Source: Gammaproteobacteria bacterium
GTDB lineage: Bacteria; Pseudomonadota; Gammaproteobacteria; Steroidobacterales; Foliamicaceae
Length of the DNA: 43,051 nt
Direction of reading: 5' to 3'
NCBI GenBank assembly: GCA_028821145.1
Contig: JAPPHC010000061.1
Span: 1-43,051 of the forward strand
In this document: positions 15,115-23,908 of the stretch, piece after piece
How the letters are laid out: each line of letters opens with the position of its first letter
Position numbering within the stretch: the first letter of the stretch is position 1
Notes under the pieces: model-generated
Told to the model about the DNA's origin: nothing
Seen by the model: only the letters and a program-made list of their open reading frames with translations
Database searches by the model: none
Made by a program: the position numbers and the translations under genes

Positions 15115-16128
15115 CTAGTCAAGCGTCACGCCGGCGCCGGTTTCCACCCGGCCGATTTCGTGAACCTCCTCGCCCGCCGCAGCCAGGTCTTCGCGCACCC
15201 CCGCCGCCTGTTCCGGCGCCACGGCAAGGACCAGGCCGATACCGCAGTTGAAGGTGCGCAGCATCTCGTCGCGTTCAACCGGCCCCTCGCGGCTCAGCCA
15301 GTCGAAGACCGCCGGCCAGGCCCAGGCGCTGGTGTCGATCCTGGCGGCAAGGCCGTCCGGAACGATGCGTTCGACGTTTTCCGGCAGGCCTCCGCCGGTG
15401 ATATGGGCAATCGCTTTCAACCGCCCCGATTGCGCCAGCGGCAACACGGACCGGATGTAGATCCGGGTGGGCTCGCACAGCGCGTCGATCAGGCTGCCGT
15501 CCAGGGCCCGCACACCGCCCGCTCTTTCCACGATTCGGCGCACCAGCGAGTAACCGTTGGAATGCGGTCCGGACGATGACAGGCCCAGCAGAACGTCGCC
15601 CTCCACGATTCCGCCGCCGTCCAGCAGCCGGTCCTTCTCGGCCACGCCCACGCAGAATCCAACGAGTTCCAGTCCGTCATCGACGTAGGTGTTGGGCAGC
15701 TCCGCGGTCTCGCCGCCCAGCAGCGCGGCGCCCGCTTCCCTGCAGCCGCGAACGATGCCCTTCAGCAACGGTTCCAGGCGGTCGGGATCCAGGCGGTTGG
15801 CCGCGCAGTAGTCGAGGAAAAACAGGGGCTCGGCCCCCATGGCCAGCAGATCGTTTACGCACATGGCCACCAGGTCCACCCCCGGCGCTTCCATGCGGCC
15901 CGCTTCGCCGCACAACCTGAGCTTGGTGCCGACACCGTCGGTGCCCGCCACCAGCACGGGCTCGCGATATTTTCCGCTGGGCACCTCGAACAGACCGCCG
16001 AAACCGCCAATACCGCCCAGCACGCCGGGGCGGTGCGTTTCCCGTGCCAGCGGTGCGATACGGCGGACGATTTCCGCGCCACGCTCAAGGTCCACGCCGG
16101 CGCCGCTGTAGGTGATCGGTTTGCTCAC
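15115..16128 (-). CDS. purM: Phosphoribosylformylglycinamidine cyclo-ligase (AIR synthetase)
   Basis: This 337-residue cytosolic enzyme closes the imidazole ring of AIR using ATP (purine step 5). Motifs are YSGAGVDLERG, GIGGFGGLFEV, LVAGTDGVGTKLRL (ATP site), MCVNDLLAMGAEPLFFLDY, LLGGETAELP, LSSSGPHSNGYSLVRR and HITGGGLPENVER. The GTG start at 16128 follows GAGGG with 6 bases spacing. It is the first gene of a leftward operon and is divergent from the DUF2066 gene, an arrangement seen in many gammaproteobacteria. Confidence 0.97.
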   Translation of the reverse strand: MSKPITYSGAGVDLERGAEIVRRIAPLARETHRPGVLGGIGGFGGLFEVPSGKYREPVLVAGTDGVGTKLRLCGEAGRMEAPGVDLVAMCVNDLLAMGAEPLFFLDYCAANRLDPDRLEPLLKGIVRGCREAGAALLGGETAELPNTYVDDGLELVGFCVGVAEKDRLLDGGGIVEGDVLLGLSSSGPHSNGYSLVRRIVERAGGVRALDGSLIDALCEPTRIYIRSVLPLAQSGRLKAIAHITGGGLPENVERIVPDGLAARIDTSAWAWPAVFDWLSREGPVERDEMLRTFNCGIGLVLAVAPEQAAGVREDLAAAGEEVHEIGRVETGAGVTLD

Positions 16129-16160
16129 TCAATCCCTCTCTTTGGGGAAGCCGCACATCC

Positions 16161-16166
16161 TATAAT
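16161..16166 (+). promoter_or_regulatory. Perfect -10 box before the DUF2066 gene
   Basis: TATAAT matches the consensus exactly, with only a weak -35 (TCTTTG, 16-base spacing). A start near 16173 would place the ATG at 16177 almost at the 5' end of the mRNA, so the transcript would be leaderless or nearly so. Confidence 0.5.
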
Positions 16167-16176
16167 GCCCGTTTCC

Positions 16177-17163
16177 ATGCTTTCGCGTATCGTGCCGTTG
16201 GCCCTGGCCCTGACGCTGTTGCCGGCGTCCGCCGCAACTTTAGCCCAAACGTCCTTCAGTTCAACCGCGCCGTTGCCCGACTCGAGTCAGGAGGGTAGGG
16301 ACGCGGCCCTGCAGGACGCGCTCGCGCGATTGCTGGTCAGGATTACCGGGCGCAGGGGCGCGGCCGAACTCGCCGACCGCTTCCCGCCCGCCACGAGCAT
16401 CGTGCGGCAGTTCCGCGTCATCAACGGGGGGCGTCTGGAGGCGCAGTTCGACGAGCCGCTGGTTCGTCGGGTCCTCGAGGAGGCCGGCGAGGGCATCTGG
16501 GAAGGCGGCAGGACCGGCCTTTACCTGTGGCTGGTGGTGAACGACGGAGAAAGGTGGCTGTTCCGGCCGGTGGGTTTCGCCGACACGCCGCCGCAAGCCA
16601 TGAACGTCCGCAACGTCTTCAGCGGCGCGCTGAGTCAGACCTTCGAGGAAGTTTCGGCGCTGCGCGGCATCGAAATCGACTTCGCGCCCGAACCGGAGCG
16701 GCAGGCGGCCGGGCAATGCGCCGAGAAGCTTTGGATCGGTGATTTTGCCTGCCTGCCGGACGACGACGATCGATTGATGGTCCTGGGAAGGGTGGCGGTT
16801 CCCGGAGCACTGGAAGATATCGAGTGGAGATTGCGCGAGGACGGATTCTGGCGAACGGTATGGACAAGCGACGCTGCCGAAGCGGTCCACCGCGTGACGG
16901 ACATGCTGGCCGAGCGTTTCATGGCCAGCCAGGGACCCGTGCGCTCGTACGTCCTGCAGGTGGCACCTGTGCCGAACCTTGAGGCGTACGCAAGCCTCAA
17001 GGAGGGCCTGAACTCCCTGCAGGCGGTGCGGGAGTGGCAGGTGCAGGGGGCCGCGGGAGACGAGCTGAGGCTGCGAATTACCACCCGGACAGCCGAATCG
17101 CCGCTGCGCGAGGCGCTGGCTTCCCTGGGGATTACATTTGAACTGACCAGGACGGGCACATGA
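16177..17163 (+). CDS. DUF2066 family exported protein
   Basis: This protein of about 328 residues begins with a signal peptide (MLSRIVPLALALTLLPASAA) and matches the DUF2066 family, of unknown function, found beside purM and hda in gammaproteobacteria. Visible traits are RDAALQDALARLLVRITGRRG near the N-terminus and GLYLWLVVNDGERWLFRP in the middle. Two cysteines (QCAEKLWIGDFAC) could form a disulfide. The ATG at 16165 (4 residues longer) overlaps the TATAAT box, so 16177 is preferred, though it lacks a Shine-Dalgarno. It overlaps the next gene by 4 bases (ATGA). Confidence 0.8.
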   Translation: MLSRIVPLALALTLLPASAATLAQTSFSSTAPLPDSSQEGRDAALQDALARLLVRITGRRGAAELADRFPPATSIVRQFRVINGGRLEAQFDEPLVRRVLEEAGEGIWEGGRTGLYLWLVVNDGERWLFRPVGFADTPPQAMNVRNVFSGALSQTFEEVSALRGIEIDFAPEPERQAAGQCAEKLWIGDFACLPDDDDRLMVLGRVAVPGALEDIEWRLREDGFWRTVWTSDAAEAVHRVTDMLAERFMASQGPVRSYVLQVAPVPNLEAYASLKEGLNSLQAVREWQVQGAAGDELRLRITTRTAESPLREALASLGITFELTRTGT

Positions 17164-18449
17164 GCCTCAAGCGCCACGTTCCGAACCTGATCTGCGTGTT
17201 CCGGCTCTTGCTCGCGCCGGTCATCGTGACGGCCCTTGCCCGCGGCGCCTACGGTCAGGCGCTGCTGCTGCTGGCCGTCGCCGCCGTTTCCGACTGGCTG
17301 GATGGTTTCCTGGCCAAGCGCTGGGGGCTGGACAGTTATATCGGTTCGATCCTGGATCCGATGGCGGACAAGATTCTGATTGCCAGCGTTTACGTCACCC
17401 TGGCCGTGCTCTCGCATGTTCCGGTCTGGCTGGCGGTCGTGGTTATCGTGCGCGACCTTGTGATCACGGTCGGCTGGCAAACCTTCCGCGTAATGAGGGG
17501 CGAGCTGCGCCCGCGGCCCTCCCGGGTAAGCCGGCTGAACACCTTCGTGCAGATCATTCTGGGGGTGGCCGTGATCGCCACCCAGGCGTTCGGCGGGTTT
17601 ATTCCGGCGGACTGGATTCAGGTCGGCGGGGCGCTGGCGCTGTTGCTGGCCGTGTTGAGCGGCGTGGATTACGTACTGAGCGGTTCGCGGCTCGCGGCGC
17701 AGCGCAAGCGGCAGGGCATGGGGTCCGTCGAGAGCGACAGGCATCAGTTGCAGCTCGACGTGAGCCGCGAAGACCCCTGCGTCTTCGAGAATTTCTACAA
17801 CGGCGCCAACGCGGACGTCGTGTCGGCCTTGCGAAACCTGATCGATCGGGAAAGCGCCGCTCCCTTCTGGTTATGGGGCGCTCCCGCCACCGGCAAGACC
17901 CACCTGCTGCTGGCTACCGTCAGGGCGGCAACGGACGCGGGATTGACCTCTGCCTACCTGCCCGCGCATGCCGGTTTCAAGCCGGATGCGCTGGATGCCC
18001 TGCGCAAGATCGAACTGCTGTGCATCGACGACGCCGAGAAGATCGCCGGCGCACCCCAGGTCGAGGAGGCGATGGGCGGTCTTTGCCGGGAGCTCGAACG
18101 GCGCGGCTCCCGGCTGGTGCTGGCAGCGGACAGCACGCCGGCCGGGGCGGGTTTTGAGCGTGACGACATGCGCACCCGACTCGCTTCGGGTCAGATCTGG
18201 AAGCTGCAGCCGCTGACGGACGAGGAACGGCTGGAGGCCGTGCAGCTCAGGGTCCGCAGCCGCGGCATCAAGCTGCCGGAGGCGACCGCGCGGTTCCTGA
18301 TGCGGCGCGTGCGCCGCAATCCCAGCGACGTGTTCATTCTGGTGGACCAGCTCGCGGCTCTGGCGGCCAGCCGCAGCAAGCAACTGACCGTGCCCTTCGT
18401 GCGGCTGGCGCTGCGCGAGGGCATGCTGGAGGCCGGCGGCGGCCGTTAG
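17160..18449 (+). CDS. hda: CDP-alcohol phosphatidyltransferase fused in frame to the DnaA regulator Hda
   Basis: This single 429-residue frame holds two proteins that are normally separate neighbours. Residues 1-185 form a membrane CDP-alcohol phosphatidyltransferase with the motif D45-x2-D48-G49-x2-A52 ... G62-x3-D66-x3-D70 (the usual AR is AK), a family that includes PgsA. Residues 187-429 match Hda, the AAA+ protein that with the DNA-loaded clamp stimulates DnaA-ATP hydrolysis: a clamp-binding-like QLQLDV (196-201), NFYNGAN, Walker A GAPATGKT (240-247), Walker B LLCIDDAEK (near 288) and SGQIWKLQPLTDEERLEAV. No stop or frameshift separates them. An internal ATG at 17718 (residue 187), with only weak ribosome-binding signal, might yield free Hda. 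It overlaps the DUF2066 gene by 4 bases. Confidence 0.88.
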   Translation: MSLKRHVPNLICVFRLLLAPVIVTALARGAYGQALLLLAVAAVSDWLDGFLAKRWGLDSYIGSILDPMADKILIASVYVTLAVLSHVPVWLAVVVIVRDLVITVGWQTFRVMRGELRPRPSRVSRLNTFVQIILGVAVIATQAFGGFIPADWIQVGGALALLLAVLSGVDYVLSGSRLAAQRKRQGMGSVESDRHQLQLDVSREDPCVFENFYNGANADVVSALRNLIDRESAAPFWLWGAPATGKTHLLLATVRAATDAGLTSAYLPAHAGFKPDALDALRKIELLCIDDAEKIAGAPQVEEAMGGLCRELERRGSRLVLAADSTPAGAGFERDDMRTRLASGQIWKLQPLTDEERLEAVQLRVRSRGIKLPEATARFLMRRVRRNPSDVFILVDQLAALAASRSKQLTVPFVRLALREGMLEAGGGR

Positions 18450-18464
18450 CCGTTTGACGCGGCG

Positions 18465-21104
18465 CTAGCCGTCCTCAAGCTCTTTTCTCAGGGCGGCCAG
18501 CAGTTTCTCCCGGCGGCTGGCCGACAATGGCTTGCGCCCTGCATCGACGAGGTGGAACACGTCCTCGGCGCGCTCGCCGATGGTCGCGATCCTGGCGGTC
18601 CGAACGGCGATTTCCTGCCGGGTCAGGATGCCCCCCACCAGCCCCAGGAGGCCCGGCCGGTCCGTGGTGACCAGTTCCATTACGGTGTGGCGCCCGCGGG
18701 GATCGGCGCGGAAACTCACCTCTACGCCTACGTCGAAGGCCCTCAGGCGCCTCGGCAGCTTGCGGCTTGCAGGCCGTGACGGCAGGTCGCCCCTGGCCAG
18801 CGCTTCACGCAGGGAAGCGCAGATGACGTCGAGCCGGTCGGTGTCGTGCAGCGGAGCGCCATCGCGCTGCACGACCAGGTATTGCGCAAGACTGCGCCGG
18901 CCCCCGGAGGGCAGGATGCGCGCATCCAGGATGTTCAGTCCCTTCGCGTCCAGCACCGAGCAGGTAATGAAGAATCGGCGCACCGCGGACGGACCGTGGA
19001 CCAGTATCGCGGTACTTCCGTCGGCCGCATGGGCGCGCGAGGCGACCAGGAAGCCCCCGGAAGGGCCTTCGTGCAGCGCCGTCGTGTGCCAGACGATCTC
19101 GTCGTCGCGGAAAAGCCAGAAATAGTCCTCGGCAAAACCGTTCCAGATGGCGCGAATCCGGCTTTCCTCGAGTCCGCGGCCGCGCAGCTCGGCCAACGCG
19201 GCATGTTCGCGCTCCTTCAGCAGTTCCCCGGTCCCGCGCGGGTGCTCTATGTTCATTCGCAGCGCCCGCTCGGTCTGGCGGTAGAGGTCTTCGAAGGCGC
19301 GGGCCTTCCAGGCCGTCCACAGGCCCGGATTGGTTCCCCGCACGTCGGCCACCGTCAGCAGATAGAGATGATCCAGGTGGACCTGGTCGCCCACCAGGCG
19401 GGCGAAATCGCGAATGACCGCCGGGTCGTAGACGTCCTTTTTCTGGGCCGTCATCGACAGGTCCAGGTGGTGCCGCACCAGCCACGCCGCCAGGGCCGAC
19501 TCGCGCGGACTCAGCCCGTGGTTCGAGCAGAAATGTTCCGCGTCGCCGGAGCCCAGTTCCGAGTGGTCGCCGCCGCGGCCCTTGGCGATATCGTGAAACA
19601 GCCCCGCGATATAGAGCACGGCGGGGTTTTCGACTCGTTCCATGATCTCCCGGAGCCGCGAATCCGTCTTCCGCCCTTCGGCCAGGCCGAAACGGCGGAT
19701 ATTGCGGACCACGCGCAGGATGTGCACATCGACCGTGTAGCTGTGAAAGAGGTCGTACTGCATCCGCCCCGTGATCAGCCCGAACTGGGGAATGTAGGCG
19801 CCCAGTACCCCGTAGCGGTTCATCGCCTCAAGCTGGCTGGGCGCGTCGGCGGGGGCGGACAGGATCTGCATGAAAGTGCGGCGATTCTTCGGGTCGTTCC
19901 GGAACTCGCAGTCGATCCTGGGCGCGGCTTCCATCAGCCGCTCGACCAGGGGGGCGCTGAAGCCGCGGATTTCGGCGTGCTTCTGCCGCAGCAGGAACGG
20001 TTCCAGCACTGCCCGCGGCGAAACCTCCAACAGCTTGGGCCGCTTCGAGTCCAGGTAGCCGTTGCGCGTCAGGAACCGGGCGTTGATGCGCCGCTCCGCG
20101 GTCCGGGTGCGGCCGATGACGTCGCCAAGCCGCTGGAGAACGACTTCATTGAACAGTGAAACTCTGCGGGTGGTCCGGTAGTAGCGCTGCATGAACTGCT
20201 CTACCGCGCGATTGCCGGTCTGGTCGTGATAGCCGAAGTTGCCGGCAAGCTGTTTCTGGTGCTCGAACAGCAGCTGGTCCTCCATGCGCCCGCTGTTCAG
20301 GTGCAGGGCGAAGCGCACCTGCGAGAGGAAATCGCGCGCCCGCCGCAGCCCGACCAGTTGCTCGGCGGAGATCAGCCCCCGTTCGACCAGGGTTTCCAGC
20401 GCCGTCGATCCGAACCGGCGCTTGAGAATCCATTGCACCGTGTGCAGGTCGCGCAGTCCGCCCGGTCCGTTCTTGACGTCCGGTTCGAGATTGGAAGCCG
20501 TATCGCCGTATTCGGCGTTGCGCTGCTCCTGCTCCCTGACCTTGGCCCGGTAGAACTGCGTCGAAGACCAGACGCCGCGCGCGTTGATCGCCTTGCCGAG
20601 CTGCCCGAAGAGCCTGTCCGAGCCCGTCAGCAGGCGCGCTTCCAGCAGCGAAGTCATGATCGTGACGTCGGCGCGTGCCTGGTCGCGCGATTCGGCCACG
20701 GTGCGGGTGCCGTGACCGGGCTTGAGCCCCACGTCCCAGAGGAACGCCAGGAACGCGCCGACTTCGTTCCTGGCGCTGCGCGAGTAACCCTGCGGCATCA
20801 GGACCAGCACGTCCACGTCCGACGCGGGATACATTTCCTCGCGGCCGTAGCCCCCCACCGCCAGCAGGGCGGCCCCGCTCAGCGCCGGGCCGGCGTGCAT
20901 GCGCCACACCTCGCAAAGCAGTTCGTCGAGTTGCCCGGCGCGCCGCTTCAGCAGTTCGGGCGTGCTCTCCCGGCTGCGCAGGAACTCGTCGCGAACATGC
21001 TCCTCGTGCTCGCGGATTCGGGCGCGGCAGGCGTCAAGCCGCCGTTCCCGCGAATCCGCCGACGGCGGCGCCGAAGCGGGCGCAAGGGTCTGCTCAGGGT
21101 TCAA
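18465..21104 (-). CDS. glnD: [Protein-PII] uridylyltransferase / uridylyl-removing enzyme
   Basis: This 879-residue bifunctional sensor adds UMP to PII proteins under nitrogen limitation and removes it when glutamine is high. Domains in order: nucleotidyltransferase with GGYGREE (84-90) and DVD (96-98); the GlnD-specific linker with NLEPDVKNGPGGLRDLHT; an HD hydrolase domain with LFHDIAKGRGGDHSELG (near 502); and two C-terminal ACT domains that sense glutamine, the last with VTTDRPGLLGLVGGIL. The TTG start at 21104 is supported by GGGGAAGG just upstream and overlaps the map stop. It is next to map, as in Escherichia coli. Confidence 0.97.
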   Translation of the reverse strand: MNPEQTLAPASAPPSADSRERRLDACRARIREHEEHVRDEFLRSRESTPELLKRRAGQLDELLCEVWRMHAGPALSGAALLAVGGYGREEMYPASDVDVLVLMPQGYSRSARNEVGAFLAFLWDVGLKPGHGTRTVAESRDQARADVTIMTSLLEARLLTGSDRLFGQLGKAINARGVWSSTQFYRAKVREQEQRNAEYGDTASNLEPDVKNGPGGLRDLHTVQWILKRRFGSTALETLVERGLISAEQLVGLRRARDFLSQVRFALHLNSGRMEDQLLFEHQKQLAGNFGYHDQTGNRAVEQFMQRYYRTTRRVSLFNEVVLQRLGDVIGRTRTAERRINARFLTRNGYLDSKRPKLLEVSPRAVLEPFLLRQKHAEIRGFSAPLVERLMEAAPRIDCEFRNDPKNRRTFMQILSAPADAPSQLEAMNRYGVLGAYIPQFGLITGRMQYDLFHSYTVDVHILRVVRNIRRFGLAEGRKTDSRLREIMERVENPAVLYIAGLFHDIAKGRGGDHSELGSGDAEHFCSNHGLSPRESALAAWLVRHHLDLSMTAQKKDVYDPAVIRDFARLVGDQVHLDHLYLLTVADVRGTNPGLWTAWKARAFEDLYRQTERALRMNIEHPRGTGELLKEREHAALAELRGRGLEESRIRAIWNGFAEDYFWLFRDDEIVWHTTALHEGPSGGFLVASRAHAADGSTAILVHGPSAVRRFFITCSVLDAKGLNILDARILPSGGRRSLAQYLVVQRDGAPLHDTDRLDVICASLREALARGDLPSRPASRKLPRRLRAFDVGVEVSFRADPRGRHTVMELVTTDRPGLLGLVGGILTRQEIAVRTARIATIGERAEDVFHLVDAGRKPLSASRREKLLAALRKELEDG

Positions 21105-21864
21105 CCGGACCTTCCCCCAGCGTGAGGACCTCGTAACCGTCCGCGGTAACCAGAACCGTGTGCTCCCACTGCGCCGAGAGTTTGCGGTCGCGGGTCACGA
21201 CCGTCCAGCCGTCCGGCAGCAATCGCGTTTCGGGACGCCCCTCGTTGAGCATCGGCTCCACCGTGATCGTCATGCCCTCGCGCAGGACCATTCCCGTGCC
21301 CGGCTCGCCGTAGTGCAGGACATTGGGTGGCTCGTGAAACACGCGGCCGATGCCGTGGCCGCAGTATTCCCGCACCACGCTGAGGCCCTGGCTTTCGGCC
21401 ACCGTCTGGATCGCGTGGCCGATGTCGCCCAGCTGCTTGCCGGGAGCGATCTCGCGTATGCCGGCCCACATGGCGTCGAAAGTGATCCGCGCCAGGCGCC
21501 GCGCCTTGATGCCCGGACGGCCCACGTGAAATATGCGGCTGGTGTCGCCATGAAAACCGTCCTTGATCACCGTGATGTCGATGTTCAGCATGTCGCCGTC
21601 GCGCAGCTTGCGTTTGCCGGGTATTCCGTGGCAGACCACCTGGTTCACGGAGGTGCAGATGGAGCGCGGAAAACCGCGGTAATTGAGCGGCGCCGGAATG
21701 GCCTGCTGCTCCCCGGTGATGTACTCGTGGCAGAGTTGGTCCAGGTCGCCCGTGGTGACGCCCGGGCGCACGTGGGGACCGATCATGTCCAGAACTTCGG
21801 CCGCCAGCCGGCCCGCCACGCGCATGCGTTGCTGCTCCTCGCTGGACTTGATGCTGACTTGCAT
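21094..21864 (-). CDS. map: Methionine aminopeptidase type I
   Basis: This 256-residue enzyme removes the initiator methionine from new proteins. The start [20 protein letters not shown] aligns with the family N-terminus, so the ATG at 21864 is preferred over upstream GTG codons. Metal ligands lie in [22 protein letters not shown] (two aspartates), [14 protein letters not shown] (histidine), ITVEPML (glutamate) and [10 protein letters not shown] (glutamate). The substrate-contact histidine is in VVCHGIPG. It precedes glnD, overlapping by 11 bases, and is divergent from rpsB. No strong Shine-Dalgarno is visible. Confidence 0.96.
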   Translation of the reverse strand: MQVSIKSSEEQQRMRVAGRLAAEVLDMIGPHVRPGVTTGDLDQLCHEYITGEQQAIPAPLNYRGFPRSICTSVNQVVCHGIPGKRKLRDGDMLNIDITVIKDGFHGDTSRIFHVGRPGIKARRLARITFDAMWAGIREIAPGKQLGDIGHAIQTVAESQGLSVVREYCGHGIGRVFHEPPNVLHYGEPGTGMVLREGMTITVEPMLNEGRPETRLLPDGWTVVTRDRKLSAQWEHTVLVTADGYEVLTLGEGPVEP

Positions 21865-21936
21865 TTTTTTCGAACTGGCAAAGGCCGGCGCCGGCGCCAA
21901 TGGTAGCGCGCATTTCCGCCGCACGGCAGAGCCTGA

Positions 21937-21945
21937 TGTTATAAA
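21937..21945 (+). promoter_or_regulatory. Extended -10 promoter for rpsB-tsf
   Basis: TG (21937-21938), one base, then TATAAA (21940-21945) forms an extended -10. No good -35 is seen, which such promoters can tolerate. Transcription would start near 21952. Confidence 0.55.
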
Positions 21946-21951
21946 ATTGCC

Positions 21952-22045
21952 CGCTTGCTCCGGCAGGCGAACACCGGATGGCGGCAGGTCCTTGCCGCCC
22001 GGATTCGGCTTTCCGGGGCTTCTTGATACTCACGGGAGCAAGCTA
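21952..22045 (+). promoter_or_regulatory. rpsB 5' leader with two hairpins (possible S2 autoregulatory site)
   Basis: The leader of about 94 bases contains a perfect 7-bp hairpin, GGCGGCA (21980-21986) with TGCCGCC (21993-21999). A second one, CCCGGA (21998-22003) with TCCGGG (22012-22017), shares two bases with it, so the two may compete. rpsB leaders bind S2 and repress rpsB-tsf in several bacteria. That role is inferred from position; the fold is seen. Confidence 0.4.
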
Positions 22046-23026
22046 TTGGCTGAAATCAGCGTGCGTGAAATGCTGGATGCGGGCGTGCACTTCGGGCACC
22101 GGGCAAGACACTGGAACCCGAAAATGGCGCCTTTCATATATGGCGAACGCAACCAGCTTCACATAATCGATCTGGAGCAGACGGTACCGCTCTACAAGAA
22201 GACCTGTGAGTTTGTGCGGTCGGTGGCGGCGCAGCGCGGCACGGTGCTTTTCGTGGGCACCAAGCGCGCCGCGCAGCATGCGATCCGCAACGAAGCCACC
22301 CGCTGCGGAATGCCGTACGTCAGTCACCGCTGGCTGGGCGGCACCCTTACCAATCTCAAGACCATCAAGAAATCCATCGCCCGCCTGGAAGAGCTGGAGG
22401 CGCTGGATGAAGAGACCCTGCGCGAGCGGTTCACCAAGAAGGAAGCACTGGGAGTCAAGCGCGAGCTGGCAAAGCTGAATCGTTCGCTGGGCGGGATTCG
22501 CTCGATGGACTCGCTTCCGGATGCGGTCTTCATCATCGATCTGGAGCATGAGCGAATCGCCCTGAACGAGGCCAGAAAGCTCGGAATCCCGGTGGCCGCA
22601 GTGGTCGATACCAACTGCTCGCCGCAAGACGTGGACTACATGATCCCCGGCAACGACGACGCTATCCGCGCCGCCGAACTCTATGCGCGGGGAATTGCCG
22701 ACGCGATTATCAAGGGCCGAGAGGAAATGCCGGAAATCTCCCTGGGCGACGACGAGTTCGTGGAACTCGACGAATCGGGCAAGCCGATTGCGCGCAGCGG
22801 GCGCCCGCGGTCCAGGGCCAAGACCCCGGCGCGGCTGCGCGGCGTGTCGCGGCGCATGCCCAGGCGCACCGCGGCCGTTGCCCGCGAGCGGGAGGACCGG
22901 GACGCGAAGCCCGCCGAAGCCCCGGCCCCGGCGGCGCCCAAGGCGCCTGCCCAGGAGAGCGCAGCGGCGCCCGCACCGGAGCCCGCCGGCGAGGAAGCGG
23001 CAGCGCCGGCCGAAGCGGAGGGCTAG
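22046..23026 (+). CDS. rpsB: Small ribosomal subunit protein S2 with a long C-terminal extension
   Basis: The core is clear S2: [81 protein letters not shown] and [10 protein letters not shown]. The TTG start at 22046 follows GGGAG at 7 bases. The protein has 326 residues against roughly 230-260 in most bacteria. The excess is C-terminal: a basic stretch ([19 protein letters not shown]) followed by an Ala/Pro/Glu-rich tail. The tail keeps its frame up to the TAG just before tsf, so it is a genuine part of the gene. It is followed after 3 bases by tsf. Confidence 0.96.
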   Translation: MAEISVREMLDAGVHFGHRARHWNPKMAPFIYGERNQLHIIDLEQTVPLYKKTCEFVRSVAAQRGTVLFVGTKRAAQHAIRNEATRCGMPYVSHRWLGGTLTNLKTIKKSIARLEELEALDEETLRERFTKKEALGVKRELAKLNRSLGGIRSMDSLPDAVFIIDLEHERIALNEARKLGIPVAAVVDTNCSPQDVDYMIPGNDDAIRAAELYARGIADAIIKGREEMPEISLGDDEFVELDESGKPIARSGRPRSRAKTPARLRGVSRRMPRRTAAVAREREDRDAKPAEAPAPAAPKAPAQESAAAPAPEPAGEEAAAPAEAEG

Positions 23027-23029
23027 CGG

Positions 23030-23902
23030 GTGGCGATCACTGCGGCCCAGGTGAAGGCTCTGCGCGAATCGACCGGCGCGGGCATGATGGATTGCAAGCG
23101 CGCGCTGACCGAAACCAACGGCGACGCCGAGGCCGCCCGCAACCTGTTGCGCAAGAAGGGCGCGGCGGCGGCGGAAAAGAAGGCCTCGCGGGCGGCGGCG
23201 GAAGGCGTGATAGCGGTCGCCGAGAGTTCCGGCGCCATCGCTGTCGCGGAGGTGAACTGCGAGACCGATTTCGTGGCACGGCGCGAGGACTTCCGCAAGT
23301 ATGCCGCGTCGGTGGCGCAGACCGTGGTCGACCAGGCGCCCGCAAGCCTTGAGGACCTGCTGGCCCTCGACGTGGACGGACAGTCCCTGGAGCAGACCCG
23401 CCAGGATGCCGTGGCGCGGATCGGCGAGAACATTTCGGTGCGCCGCTTCGAGCGCATTCAGGCTCAGGGCGAAGCGTCCGTGTATGTGCATAACAACCGT
23501 ATCGGCGTGGTCGTGGACCTGGAGGGCGGCGACGCGGAACTGGGCAAGAACATCGCCATGCACGTGGCGGCGATGCGGCCGCAGCACGTGTCCCCGGATG
23601 ACGTGCCCGCCGATGTGGTCGAGCGGGAACGCACTTTCCTGAGCGACCAGGCCGCCGATTCCGGCAAGCCTCCGGAAATCGTGGCGCGCATGGTGGAAGG
23701 ACGCTTGCGGAAGTTTCTCGACGGCATCTGCCTGACCGGGCAGATCTTCGTTCGCGACAGCAAGCTGACCGTCGGCAAGTTGCTGACCTCCCGCAAGGCC
23801 CGGGTGCACGGGTTCGTGCGCTTTGAGGTGGGTGAGGGCATAGAGCGCCCCGTCAGTGATCTGGCCGAAGAGGTCGAGGCTCAGCTTCGCGAGCACAGGT
23901 AG
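23030..23902 (+). CDS. tsf: Elongation factor Ts
   Basis: This 290-residue nucleotide exchange factor recycles EF-Tu-GDP to EF-Tu-GTP. The N-terminal domain has LRESTGAGMMDCKRALTE, and the core has VAEVNCETDFVARRE, containing the TDFV motif that contacts the EF-Tu magnesium site. Later blocks are IGVVVDLEGG and NIAMHVAAMRPQHVSPDDVP. The GTG start follows GGAGGG at about 7 bases. It lies three bases after rpsB and seven before pyrH, so the three genes form one transcription unit. Confidence 0.97.
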   Translation: MAITAAQVKALRESTGAGMMDCKRALTETNGDAEAARNLLRKKGAAAAEKKASRAAAEGVIAVAESSGAIAVAEVNCETDFVARREDFRKYAASVAQTVVDQAPASLEDLLALDVDGQSLEQTRQDAVARIGENISVRRFERIQAQGEASVYVHNNRIGVVVDLEGGDAELGKNIAMHVAAMRPQHVSPDDVPADVVERERTFLSDQAADSGKPPEIVARMVEGRLRKFLDGICLTGQIFVRDSKLTVGKLLTSRKARVHGFVRFEVGEGIERPVSDLAEEVEAQLREHR

Positions 23903-23908
23903 TCCGGC

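Noticed and set aside
22043-23896. 617-codon minus-strand frame opposite rpsB and tsf
   Set aside because: Exactly antisense to two essential genes, low complexity, no recognisable motif or ribosome site.
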